54,942 nt of DNA from Marinagarivorans sp. (GTDB taxonomy: Bacteria > Pseudomonadota > Gammaproteobacteria > Pseudomonadales > Cellvibrionaceae): contig JANQJB010000004.1 of the NCBI GenBank assembly GCA_028281865.1, forward strand, positions 1-54,942, in the 5' to 3' direction. A program made the translations under genes and the position numbers. Shown here piece after piece: positions 1 to 7,496 of this stretch; the first letter of the stretch is position 1, and each line of letters opens with the position of its first letter. The notes beneath the pieces were generated by a model that did not search any database, was not told the DNA's origin, and worked only from the letters and a program-made list of their open reading frames with translations.

Positions 1-1
1 T

Positions 2-1453
2 TTGGCAGATTTACAAGGCCCATTCACTCTGCAAGACGCGCCACACATTGTTCAGCAGACTACAAGTGTACAAGAGCTCGCTTTTGACTTTGAAAACCAA
101 CCGATACTTGAGCGCGACGATGCAGGTGCATTGGTATATCGTGATATGGATGGAGAGATAGTCGAAGATCCTGCCATGGGTACTACGACTCAATTAATGA
201 GAACGCGTTCGGTACCTGTAATTGGCCCAGACGGTCAATACGTGTACGAAACGGTAAGAGACGATTACAGAAAAGATGCTGTGTTTGTTAGGGATCGAGA
301 CGTTAAGCAGAGTAATATATTCGCTAATTACCACGGGCGTTTCTTTGACGGCCAGCTCAACATCTTAGCCGGTTTATATTTAAATGATATTCAGATCGTT
401 GATAACGTCTGGAACGTAGGTTGTCTAGATGTTCAACCAGACTGTGTAAACACTCCGGGTACACCATCGACATTGAGTGATTCCGATAAAGTACTGCCTC
501 AGGTTGGTTTCGTATACTACATTGACTCAAGCCTGCATTACGGTATTTACGGTAACTACTCAGAGTCACAGCTTCCTGATTTGAATGCGCCTCAGTTTGA
601 TGAAGACCTTCCGCTTCGCCAGGGTGAGCAGGTTGAATTCGGTCTAAAATTTGTCGACTTGTTTGATGGCAAGTTCTCTTTCAATGTCGGCTTCTTTACC
701 ATTACTGAGACTCTGGAACAAGGCTTGATTTCAACTACGCGCTGGGATCCAGACGCCACGCCAACTGAGCCTCTTTTTGCGGGCGGCAAATACCTTACTA
801 GCGGTGCTGTTGTGAGTAACGGAACTGTTAGAGGCTATCGAGAAGCTGAAGCTGAAGGTATCGATTTAGATTTCTCTTACTTCCCAACGGATAATTGGTC
901 AATTATTTTCAGTTTTGCCGCTGTCGAAACTGAAATTTTGGAGAGTGTGCAGCAAAGTTCTTCGTCGATCAATTCTATTTACGACGGTTTCACGGTTCAA
1001 ACTGCTGCTATTGATGGCTCGAATAGAACTCTTGTGACTACATCATCTGCCGAGGTAGGTAGGCCGCTAGCTGATGAGGTTGATCAAAAATTCGCAATAT
1101 GGTCGAAGTACGACATAACTGATGCCTGGACAGTAGGTGGTGGTTTTATCGCTACTGGCGAGCGAGTAAGACCAAGTCATCACGGCTTGACTACGCCTTT
1201 GGTTGCTACGTTGGATAACGGTCAAACTGAAGTACTTCGCTACGATCCGTCGACTCGCTTAGACTTGTTCGCGAGCTATACGAGCGATAATTATCAAGTT
1301 TCATTGAATTTAAGAAATTTAACTGAAGAAGATAACATATCGAACACGGTGCCTCGTGTACCACTGCAAGGCGGATGGGACGGCAACGGCGATCCGTATA
1401 TCTTTGATGGCGAAATGGAAATTATGCTAGGGTTTAAATACTTTATTAACTAG
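2..1453 (+). CDS. TonB-dependent receptor, C-terminal part (cut by window edge)
   Basis: The frame is open to the left edge, so the signal peptide, plug domain and first barrel strands lie outside the window. The 483 visible residues look like the second half of an outer-membrane TonB-dependent receptor barrel: alternating aromatic/hydrophobic strands separated by polar loops, a segment around residues 105-130 of the 'NIFANYHGRFFDGQLNILAGL' type that is common in these barrels, and a last strand ending GFKYFIN. The family imports large or scarce ligands (oligosaccharides, siderophores) with TonB energy. A terminator follows directly, so it ends its own transcript. Neighbouring sugar-acid catabolism genes suggest a carbohydrate-derived ligand; that is inference from context. 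Confidence 0.85.
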   Translation: MADLQGPFTLQDAPHIVQQTTSVQELAFDFENQPILERDDAGALVYRDMDGEIVEDPAMGTTTQLMRTRSVPVIGPDGQYVYETVRDDYRKDAVFVRDRDVKQSNIFANYHGRFFDGQLNILAGLYLNDIQIVDNVWNVGCLDVQPDCVNTPGTPSTLSDSDKVLPQVGFVYYIDSSLHYGIYGNYSESQLPDLNAPQFDEDLPLRQGEQVEFGLKFVDLFDGKFSFNVGFFTITETLEQGLISTTRWDPDATPTEPLFAGGKYLTSGAVVSNGTVRGYREAEAEGIDLDFSYFPTDNWSIIFSFAAVETEILESVQQSSSSINSIYDGFTVQTAAIDGSNRTLVTTSSAEVGRPLADEVDQKFAIWSKYDITDAWTVGGGFIATGERVRPSHHGLTTPLVATLDNGQTEVLRYDPSTRLDLFASYTSDNYQVSLNLRNLTEEDNISNTVPRVPLQGGWDGNGDPYIFDGEMEIMLGFKYFIN

Positions 1454-1480
1454 TATTTCCATCAGGTAAGTAGTTACAGA

Positions 1481-1507
1481 AACGCCTCATTAAGAGGCGT
1501 TTTTTTT
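1481..1507 (+). terminator. Rho-independent terminator after the TonB receptor
   Basis: Perfect 8-bp stem (aacgcctc / gaggcgtt) with a 5-nt loop followed by a run of eight T, 28 bases after the receptor stop codon. It lies in the short gap between this gene and the convergent amidohydrolase gene. Confidence 0.9.
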
Positions 1508-1509
1508 GA

Positions 1510-2340
1510 TTAAATTTTGAGGCTGTAAATATTTACCGCGTTACTAAAAAATATCGCTTCAATTTTGCTTGGTGAGTCCGCCAAATAATCGAGTAGTATA
1601 TTTTTATTGGGCGTCACTCCGCGAGTCAAATTGACGGGAGTCCAGTTGCTACCATAAATTAAGCGCTCGCTTCCAAAACTATTCTCTAATACGCTCAGAA
1701 CGGGAAAATAGCATTCGCTGGGGGCGTTTTCAGTGTGGGCGAACTGCGTTAGAGCTGTAATTTTGCAGTAGCAGTTTTCTTGCTCGGCGAAGCGTTTTAT
1801 TGCATTAACCCATTCGGAAGATGGGGCGGAGCCGTCGATACTGGGATGCCCAAAATGATCCAATATAAATTTTGATTTGCGCAGTTTTTTTGCGAGGAGA
1901 GTAAACTCGTCTAACTGCCTGGCGGTGGGGCAGCCGGCCTCAACGATGTTGGCTTCTGGGGGCAGTAGTTCTAGATGCTTTGACAGTAGCTCACTATTAA
2001 GTGGAATCTCGCTAATAGGTCGCAGGCGGATGCCTTTAAACTTTTCGTTTTTTAATCCCTGTTTCAGCCTGGTACCAAACGAATCACACATGATATCGAG
2101 GTTGGCAACCACCCCGGCAATAAACGGAGTTTGTTTCGCTAATTCAAACAACCATAAATCGTCGCTAAATCTTCGACTTGTCTCTATAGCGACGCACGCA
2201 ACTGGAGTTGCAGGTTCGTGTGCTGCGATTAAGTCTTGCGGCAGGCTAGTTTTGTAAATTGGGCTCGATTCGGAAGGCCAATCTAGGCCCTCCGGTCGGT
2301 TGATATCGTAGAAATGCACATGCGCGTCGATAAACTTCAT
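1510..2340 (-). CDS. Amidohydrolase-2 family protein (lactonase-like, COG3618 type)
   Basis: A 276-residue TIM-barrel amidohydrolase of the L-fuconolactonase / LigI-like group. It begins with the HxH motif (H7, H9 in IDAHVHFYD), has a later histidine motif LDHFGHPS and ends with the usual NA..IY segment. Relatives open sugar-acid or aromatic lactones in the cytoplasm. The conserved Asp of the C-terminal GSDWP motif is Asn here (GSNWTP, N232, codon aac). That Asp is the general base in LigI-type lactonases, so activity may be altered or lost. The gene lies 42 bp downstream of the GntR regulator on the same strand and probably shares its transcript. The exact substrate cannot be read from sequence. 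Confidence 0.8.
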   Translation of the reverse strand: MKFIDAHVHFYDINRPEGLDWPSESSPIYKTSLPQDLIAAHEPATPVACVAIETSRRFSDDLWLFELAKQTPFIAGVVANLDIMCDSFGTRLKQGLKNEKFKGIRLRPISEIPLNSELLSKHLELLPPEANIVEAGCPTARQLDEFTLLAKKLRKSKFILDHFGHPSIDGSAPSSEWVNAIKRFAEQENCYCKITALTQFAHTENAPSECYFPVLSVLENSFGSERLIYGSNWTPVNLTRGVTPNKNILLDYLADSPSKIEAIFFSNAVNIYSLKI

Positions 2341-2382
2341 GCGCGAAGAGTAACGTAAATTAAGCGGCGAATAAATCGTATA

Positions 2383-3096
2383 CTACAGGTGCGGGAGTTT
2401 GTACTCCTCAAGGATTTCAAGCAATTTTTGGCTAGTTCGCGAGCGATGTGCATAGTGCAAATCGCGCGCGGCTTGCCAGTCGCCTTTGACGACAGCTTCA
2501 TAGACCTTTCGGTGCTCCTCGTTTGACTGCGTGGGCTTATCACGTAAACGGAGCGTAACCAAACGTGCACGATGACCTTGATCGCGCACGGTATTAGCCA
2601 TGGTGGCCAGTCGCTTGTTGCCACAGAGGCTAAGTAAAGCCTTGTGATAGCGCTCATCAGCTTCCGCCCAGCCTGTTCTATCATTTTCAATTAGGCAGCG
2701 GTCCATATCGTTCAATGACTTCGATAGTGGAGAGAGCTCCTCTACAGAGAGGCTGCGCTTCGCGAGCAGTTCTGCGGCCATGCTTTCCAGGCTCGTCAGC
2801 AATTCGTATATTTCCTTCATATCACTTGGAACAAGTGGAATTACACGCATTCCCCGGCGCGGGATCAACTCGATAAGACGTTCATTCTCCAAACGGATAA
2901 GAGCTTCGCGAACTGGAGTCCGGCTGACTCCCAAGGCCTTGGCCAATTCAGGTTCAAGTGCTTGGAAACCGGGATAATAATCGTTGTTTAAAATTGAGTG
3001 CTTTATTGTTTTATATACCCATTCGACACGCGAGTAACCTGTTTTTTCAAGTATTTCGCTGACTGGGTTTTTTTCTAATGATACGATTTCAGTCAT
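2383..3096 (-). CDS. GntR-family transcriptional regulator, FadR/FCD subfamily
   Basis: An N-terminal winged-helix domain (about residues 20-90, with LGVSRTPVREALIRLENERLI) is followed by an all-helical FCD ligand domain. The FCD metal-site residues are visible: D and H in DERYHKALL, then H in EHRKVYEAV, and H in HYAHRSR. FCD regulators usually sense organic or sugar acids and control the adjacent catabolic genes, which fits the surrounding lactonase, kinase and dehydrogenase genes. I chose the ATG at 3096; the frame also permits a GTG three codons earlier. A GTATAC-core palindrome in the divergent promoter at 4139-4150 is a candidate operator. Confidence 0.9.
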   Translation of the reverse strand: MTEIVSLEKNPVSEILEKTGYSRVEWVYKTIKHSILNNDYYPGFQALEPELAKALGVSRTPVREALIRLENERLIELIPRRGMRVIPLVPSDMKEIYELLTSLESMAAELLAKRSLSVEELSPLSKSLNDMDRCLIENDRTGWAEADERYHKALLSLCGNKRLATMANTVRDQGHRARLVTLRLRDKPTQSNEEHRKVYEAVVKGDWQAARDLHYAHRSRTSQKLLEILEEYKLPHL

Positions 3097-3123
3097 TGTG
3101 CTCACAATCTTGTAGTTGAGTCG

Positions 3124-4098
3124 TTATTCAGGTAAATCCCAATGATAGGGTCTAGCTCCAACGGCGTGAGGATTGAAGCGCATTATCCTGTTGTCAAGTA
3201 AGCAGCCAACGTACGCAACATCACAGTTACGCCCACCAAACGCAAGACTGGATATGCTTTTTAGTTTGCTGCTCTTTATTTGATCTAAATGAGGGCGATC
3301 CAGCCTGTTTATATCAAAAGCCTTCTCGACAAGCAATAAATTGTCGTGGTCTGCATCTTCGATTACAAGAGTTTGTGATCCATCAGGCGCAATTTTAATG
3401 ATCCGATTGCTGATAATACTGGTTATCCAGGCGTTATTAGCGGAGTCAAAACACAAACCGTCGGGAAAAGTTCCGAAGCCAAACTCGGTAAAAACCTCCT
3501 TCTCTCCTAGCTTTCCGTCACATGAAAGGGGGAAGCGCGATAATTTTCGGGCGAAAGTCTCGTTGGCATATAACCAGTTGCCGTCTGGGCTGACGCTTAC
3601 TTCGTTGGTATAACCGAGCCCATCCGCAACTATACGAGCACCGTTTTTGTCGATCACAGCGATAAAGCCATCTGCCACATCCTTGCGGTATCCGCGTGCA
3701 CGCGGTTTTAAGCGCGTACTTATGCTCACCCAAATGCGGTCCCGCCTGTCAATGTGGACGAAGTTAGATGGGGGAATTTCCTCACCATCCACTTCTAGAA
3801 GATAGGGGCTGCATGCTCCACTGCGTTCAAGGTGCCAAATCCCACCGATTTCATCACCCAAGTTGGCAATAAGGAAACTACCGTCTTTCTGGATGGCAAA
3901 GCCATTGGTCTTTAATTCTGTATCGATGCCTCTGGCAATATAATTGTTTTGTTCTCCAGAGGGCAAAATGTGTGTGATGCCGCCATCCCAATTAGAGGTA
4001 TAGACCGAACCATCTGCAGTGCACAGTACACATTCTGGGCGGCGCAAATCGTGTCCAAAAAATTCAATTGAATCTAGGGAAATAAGGGGTTTTTCCAT
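3124..4098 (-). CDS. SMP-30/gluconolactonase/LRE family protein
   Basis: A 324-residue six-bladed propeller of the SMP-30/gluconolactonase family. Family metal ligands can be recognised: E22 in RRPECVL, N in the YTNEVSVSPDG segment, and D in FPDGLCFD. Family members hydrolyse aldonolactones to free sugar acids. There is no signal peptide, so it acts in the cytoplasm. It stands 27 bp upstream of the GntR gene on the same strand, forming the minus-strand arm SMP-30, gntR, amidohydrolase, divergent from the otnK arm. A lactonase fits a route in which a sugar is oxidised to a lactone and then an acid; the particular sugar is unknown. Confidence 0.88.
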   Translation of the reverse strand: MEKPLISLDSIEFFGHDLRRPECVLCTADGSVYTSNWDGGITHILPSGEQNNYIARGIDTELKTNGFAIQKDGSFLIANLGDEIGGIWHLERSGACSPYLLEVDGEEIPPSNFVHIDRRDRIWVSISTRLKPRARGYRKDVADGFIAVIDKNGARIVADGLGYTNEVSVSPDGNWLYANETFARKLSRFPLSCDGKLGEKEVFTEFGFGTFPDGLCFDSANNAWITSIISNRIIKIAPDGSQTLVIEDADHDNLLLVEKAFDINRLDRPHLDQIKSSKLKSISSLAFGGRNCDVAYVGCLLDNRIMRFNPHAVGARPYHWDLPE

Positions 4099-4138
4099 TG
4101 TGAACCTGTGCTAAGAAGTCATTGACAATACAAGGCCT

Positions 4139-4150
4139 GCTGTATACATT
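4139..4150. promoter_or_regulatory. Candidate GntR/FCD operator in the divergent promoter
   Basis: The palindrome TGTATACA lies in the 124-bp region between the divergent SMP-30 and otnK genes. A GTATAC core is typical of operators of some FCD-type GntR regulators, and such a gene lies close by. Support is limited: a single site, and GTATAC also occurs inside coding sequence at about 512 and at 2378. Confidence 0.3.
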
Positions 4151-4222
4151 AGCCGGCTTTTCTTGTCAAAAATAATGAATTAATTAAGACACTTACCACG
4201 ATCTCACCGAATTTTACATAAC

Positions 4223-5500
4223 ATGTCAATTATTCTTGGTTGCATTGCTGATGATATAACCGGCGCCACTGATATTGCGCTTATGCTTTCCTCACATGGT
4301 ATGCGCGTTGTGCAGGTTCTCTCTATTCCAGATCAGAGCGAAACGATTGAAGCGGATGCCATAGTTGTTGCTCAAAAGACCCGTTCAATTCCGGCGGGTG
4401 ATGCCGTAGCGGAATCACTAAGAGCGTTGCGCTGGTTAAAGGCGCTCGGTTGCCAACAGTTTTTCTTTAAATATTGCTCTACGTTTGATTCGACTGCAAA
4501 GGGTAATATAGGCCCTGTAACCGAAGCTTTATTAGCTGAGCTTAATGAAAGTTACACTGTTGCTTGCCCGTCATTCCCGAAAAATGGGCGCAAGGTTTTT
4601 AACGGCTATCTATTTGTTCACGAAGGCTTGTTGTCAGAATCGAGCTTGAAAGATCATCCGCTTACGCCTATGCGCGATTCCAATCTCGTGCGAGTTCTCA
4701 GCCCGCAAATGTCTAACGATGACAGTGTTGGCCTAATTCCTTTTGAGGTTGTAGAGAGCGGCGCAGACGCCATCAGAGCTGCTATGGATGAACAGCGTAA
4801 GAGCAAGAAATGCTCGATTGTAGACGCCATCACCGATCGACATTTGAAAAACATAGCCGAGGCGTCATCGGATTTGGCGCTGCTCACTGGAGGCTCGGCA
4901 CTGGCAATGGGTTTGCCGGAAAATTATCGCCGGGCAGGCCTACTGCCTAAAAATCTTGAGCCATTGGCACTACCGAAAATTGACGGGCCAACAGTTTTTA
5001 TTGCCGGGAGTTGCTCGCTGGCGACGCAAGCTCAAGTCAAACGTGCGCAAGAGTATGTACCAAGTTTAGCGATCGACCCGCTTGCTCTTTCACGCAATGA
5101 GCAGACAATTGATCAAATCCTCAATACCGTCGAAGATGCGAGTGATAGTGGTAATGAAGGCTTCTTAATCTATTCCACCTCGGACGCGGCTTCGGTGGAA
5201 GAGACGCAAAGAGTTCTTGGCATCGAGAAAGCTGCAGCGCTTGTTGAAGAAACACTTTCGAGTGTTGCTAAGTGCTTGGTTGCCAAAGGTCATAGAAAAT
5301 TAGTGATCGCCGGCGGAGAGACCTCGGGTGCGGTTGCCCAAGCGCTCGATGTTGTGAGCATGCACATCGGCCCGGAAATCGCTCCAGGTGTGCCTTGGAC
5401 TGTTGCTCACGTGGCTGGTGAACCAGTCTTATTAGCATTCAAATCAGGCAACTTTGGGGATGAAGATTTCTTCATGACAGCCAAAAACATGCTGCCCTAA
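4223..5500 (+). CDS. otnK: Four-carbon acid sugar kinase (3-oxo-tetronate kinase, OtnK type)
   Basis: A 425-residue DUF1537-type kinase of normal family length. The N-terminal domain starts with the signature ADDITGATDIA (D10, D11), and the C-terminal nucleotide-binding domain carries VIAGGETSGAVAQAL. Known members phosphorylate the 4-hydroxyl of 3-oxo-tetronate (OtnK), D-threonate (DtnK) or D-erythronate in the cytoplasm. The following gene is a remnant of otnC, the usual downstream decarboxylase, so assignment to OtnK is favoured over DtnK. It is the first gene of the plus-strand arm, probably controlled by the divergent GntR regulator. The substrate is inferred from family and neighbour. 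Confidence 0.85.
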   Translation: MSIILGCIADDITGATDIALMLSSHGMRVVQVLSIPDQSETIEADAIVVAQKTRSIPAGDAVAESLRALRWLKALGCQQFFFKYCSTFDSTAKGNIGPVTEALLAELNESYTVACPSFPKNGRKVFNGYLFVHEGLLSESSLKDHPLTPMRDSNLVRVLSPQMSNDDSVGLIPFEVVESGADAIRAAMDEQRKSKKCSIVDAITDRHLKNIAEASSDLALLTGGSALAMGLPENYRRAGLLPKNLEPLALPKIDGPTVFIAGSCSLATQAQVKRAQEYVPSLAIDPLALSRNEQTIDQILNTVEDASDSGNEGFLIYSTSDAASVEETQRVLGIEKAAALVEETLSSVAKCLVAKGHRKLVIAGGETSGAVAQALDVVSMHIGPEIAPGVPWTVAHVAGEPVLLAFKSGNFGDEDFFMTAKNMLP

Positions 5501-5593
5501 TCACTCGTAAAAATTATACGTCGGTGTACAAAGGCAAAAGGCAGATATGGAGCCAAGCATAGCGCAGCGCCTAACAAGAATTAGAGGGTTACT

Positions 5594-5886
5594 ATGAGCA
5601 GTATAGAAGCGAAGACCCGAGAAGAAATGGCTGAGCAGGGCGCTTCTTTATATAACCGTGGTTTTGTTCATGGAACTAGTGGTAATATCTCCGCCCGCTT
5701 GGACGATGGGATTCTTGTTACGCCAATCAACTCATGTCTTGGTCGTATAGATTCAACTGACATTTCTAAAGTCGATTGGAATGAGAATCACGTTGATGAT
5801 AAGAAGCCTCCGAGCGAGGCGTTCCTTCATCGCTTATGTACAAAGAACGCGCTGACTATCGAGGTGTAGTCTATTTGCACTGCTAA
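5594..5886 (+). pseudogene. otnC: otnC remnant: frameshifted and truncated 3-oxo-tetronate-4-phosphate decarboxylase (class II aldolase family)
   Basis: Residues 1-80 are a good class II aldolase/OtnC N-terminus (YNRGFVHGTSGNIS, ITPINSCLGRID, PPSEAFLHR). The frame then leaves the family pattern and stops at 5869. One base appears to be missing at about 5834: shifting frame from 5836 gives MYKERADYRGVVYLHC, which continues the family sequence toward its metal-binding HLH site, before a stop at 5884-5886. The remaining roughly 120 residues of a normal protein of about 210-220 residues are absent; the next gene starts 20 bp later. Frameshift plus deletion indicates a dead gene, although its ribosome-binding site (agagg at about 5582) survives. 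An assembly error could explain the frameshift but not the missing half. Confidence 0.85.
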
Positions 5887-5906
5887 TTAATGTTGAGGTC
5901 CTACCT

Positions 5907-6188
5907 GTGTACGTTGTAACTGTGGAATTTAAAATAAAACCTAACAATATCGCCACATTTCTCGATGCCATGCATCAACAGGCTAACAATTCTTTGGAGC
6001 TGGAAGATGGTTGCAGACATTTTGATGTTTGTGTAAATGAAAAAGACCCCAATCACATATTTTTGTACGAGTTATATGACGATCGTGGAGCCTTCGACGC
6101 ACACTTAGCGTCCACGCATTTCAAAGAATTTGATGCCATGGTGAAAGATTGGGTAAACGAAAAAACTGTTAACACGTGGTTACTTTAG
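5907..6188 (+). CDS. ABM-domain protein (putative quinol monooxygenase / LsrG-like)
   Basis: A 93-residue single antibiotic-biosynthesis-monooxygenase (ABM) domain: VTVEFKIKP at the start, then ELEDGCRHFDVCVN, FLYELYDD and FDAHLASTHFKEF. These are the hallmarks of YgiN/LsrG-like dimeric ferredoxin-fold proteins. LsrG isomerises a phosphorylated diketone; others are cofactor-free monooxygenases. The start is GTG at 5907, preceded by gagg at 5895-5898. It lies in the otnK-dehydrogenase operon and ends 9 bp before the dehydrogenase, so it probably acts on an oxidised sugar-acid intermediate of this pathway. The precise reaction is not predictable. Confidence 0.8.
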   Translation: MYVVTVEFKIKPNNIATFLDAMHQQANNSLELEDGCRHFDVCVNEKDPNHIFLYELYDDRGAFDAHLASTHFKEFDAMVKDWVNEKTVNTWLL

Positions 6189-6197
6189 GAGTTTGAA

Positions 6198-7289
6198 ATG
6201 CCAGAAACCCAAACATTTTCTATTGCAGTATTGGCTGGTGACGGGATCGGGCCTGAAATTACCCCGCCATGTATAGAAATAATAAATAGCGCTTGCCAAA
6301 AAGTTGGAAATGTCTCGCTTGAATATGAGCATATCGATGCGGGTGCTGCTTATTATCAAAAGACTGGTGAATCCATTCCAGAAGCTTCGCTAGAAAAATG
6401 TAGAAAAGCAGACGCTATTTTACTCGCGGCGATGGGCCTTCCGTCAATTCGTTATCCGAATGGCACAGAAATAGCGCCGCAGCTTGAACTCAGAGAGTTA
6501 TTGGGTTTGTATGCGGGTGTTCGTCCAATAAAAACTATTCCGGGTTTACCCGGTAAACCGCTTGCTGATCCGCGTGCAGAAACGCTCGATGTCGTACTGA
6601 TTCGTGAATCGACAGAAGGGTTGTTTGCAGGGCGTGGCCACACGAAAATTGAAAACGATGAAAAAGCAATTGATACGATGACGATTACGCGCCCTGTGTG
6701 TGAACGTTTATTTGATTTTGCCTTTAAGTTGGGTTCAGAAAGAAAGGCGAAAGGTAAATCGGGTCGCGTTAGCTGTATCGATAAAGCAAACGTATTGGGT
6801 GGTTTCGCATTCTTTCGTAAGATTTTTGATGAACGCGCGCAAGCGTTTCCCGGTTTGACTGCCGATCACGTTTACGTTGACGCAGCAGGCTTGAATCTTG
6901 TAAAACGCCCCTGGGACTTTGACGTTATGGTAACCGAAAACATGTTTGGAGACATATTGTCGGACGTCGGGGCTGCACTTATGGGCGGAATGGGTTTTGC
7001 GCCGTCAGCTGATATCGGCGATGAAAATGCTGTGTTTCAGCCGTGTCATGGCAGTGCGCCCGACATTGCAGGACAGCTTAAAGCAAATCCAACTGCAATG
7101 TTTTTATCCGGTGCGATGATGTTAGATTGGTTGGGTTCGACAAAAGGGTCTGAGGGTTGTAGGCAAGCAGCAGCTTTAATTGAACAAGCCGTGAATGCTG
7201 CTTTCGCCGACGGGGGTTTAATCCCATATGAGTTAGGCGGGAATGCCGGAACGAAAGAAATATCTGAAGCGGTTATAGCAAATATTTAA
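6198..7289 (+). CDS. Isocitrate/isopropylmalate dehydrogenase family protein (tartrate dehydrogenase-like)
   Basis: A 363-residue NAD(P)-dependent beta-decarboxylating dehydrogenase. Visible landmarks are the N-terminal VLAGDGIGPEI, substrate-binding RESTEGLFAGRGH, the catalytic-lysine region SCIDKANVL, the metal-binding Asp region VTENMFGDILSDVGAALMGG, and the nucleotide loop HGSAPDIAGQ. Members oxidise and often decarboxylate 2-hydroxyacids such as isopropylmalate, malate and tartrate. Being inside a sugar-acid operon and away from leu genes, it more likely serves a tetronate/tartrate-like substrate than leucine synthesis. It has a good ribosome-binding site (aggag) before the ATG and is followed by a terminator. 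Specificity is inferred. Confidence 0.85.
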   Translation: MPETQTFSIAVLAGDGIGPEITPPCIEIINSACQKVGNVSLEYEHIDAGAAYYQKTGESIPEASLEKCRKADAILLAAMGLPSIRYPNGTEIAPQLELRELLGLYAGVRPIKTIPGLPGKPLADPRAETLDVVLIRESTEGLFAGRGHTKIENDEKAIDTMTITRPVCERLFDFAFKLGSERKAKGKSGRVSCIDKANVLGGFAFFRKIFDERAQAFPGLTADHVYVDAAGLNLVKRPWDFDVMVTENMFGDILSDVGAALMGGMGFAPSADIGDENAVFQPCHGSAPDIAGQLKANPTAMFLSGAMMLDWLGSTKGSEGCRQAAALIEQAVNAAFADGGLIPYELGGNAGTKEISEAVIANI

Positions 7290-7377
7290 TCTATGCCAAA
7301 CGCCCATTTACAGTCATTTTTAATTTATAGGACTGGAAGCTAATAAAAATAAGTATCAGTAAATAATATGCAAATTG

Positions 7378-7402
7378 GGATGTCTGATCGACATCCTTTT
7401 TT
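7378..7402 (+). terminator. Rho-independent terminator after the dehydrogenase
   Basis: Perfect 7-bp stem ggatgtc/gacatcc with a 5-nt loop followed by six T. It ends the otnK-dehydrogenase transcript, so the symporter downstream needs its own promoter or read-through. Confidence 0.88.
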
Positions 7403-7496
7403 GTATCTATTAAGGCGAGATTTACACGATTGTAAGCCCTAATATGGACTCGGTAATTAGGTAAATTTCGGATTATTGCGTTTAAAGAGTTTTATT

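Noticed and set aside
2378-2383. Second GTATAC core at the GntR stop, 38 bp upstream of the amidohydrolase start
   Set aside because: The same cgtatactac string also occurs inside the TonB receptor coding sequence (511-520), so chance is likely and no flanking symmetry is present.
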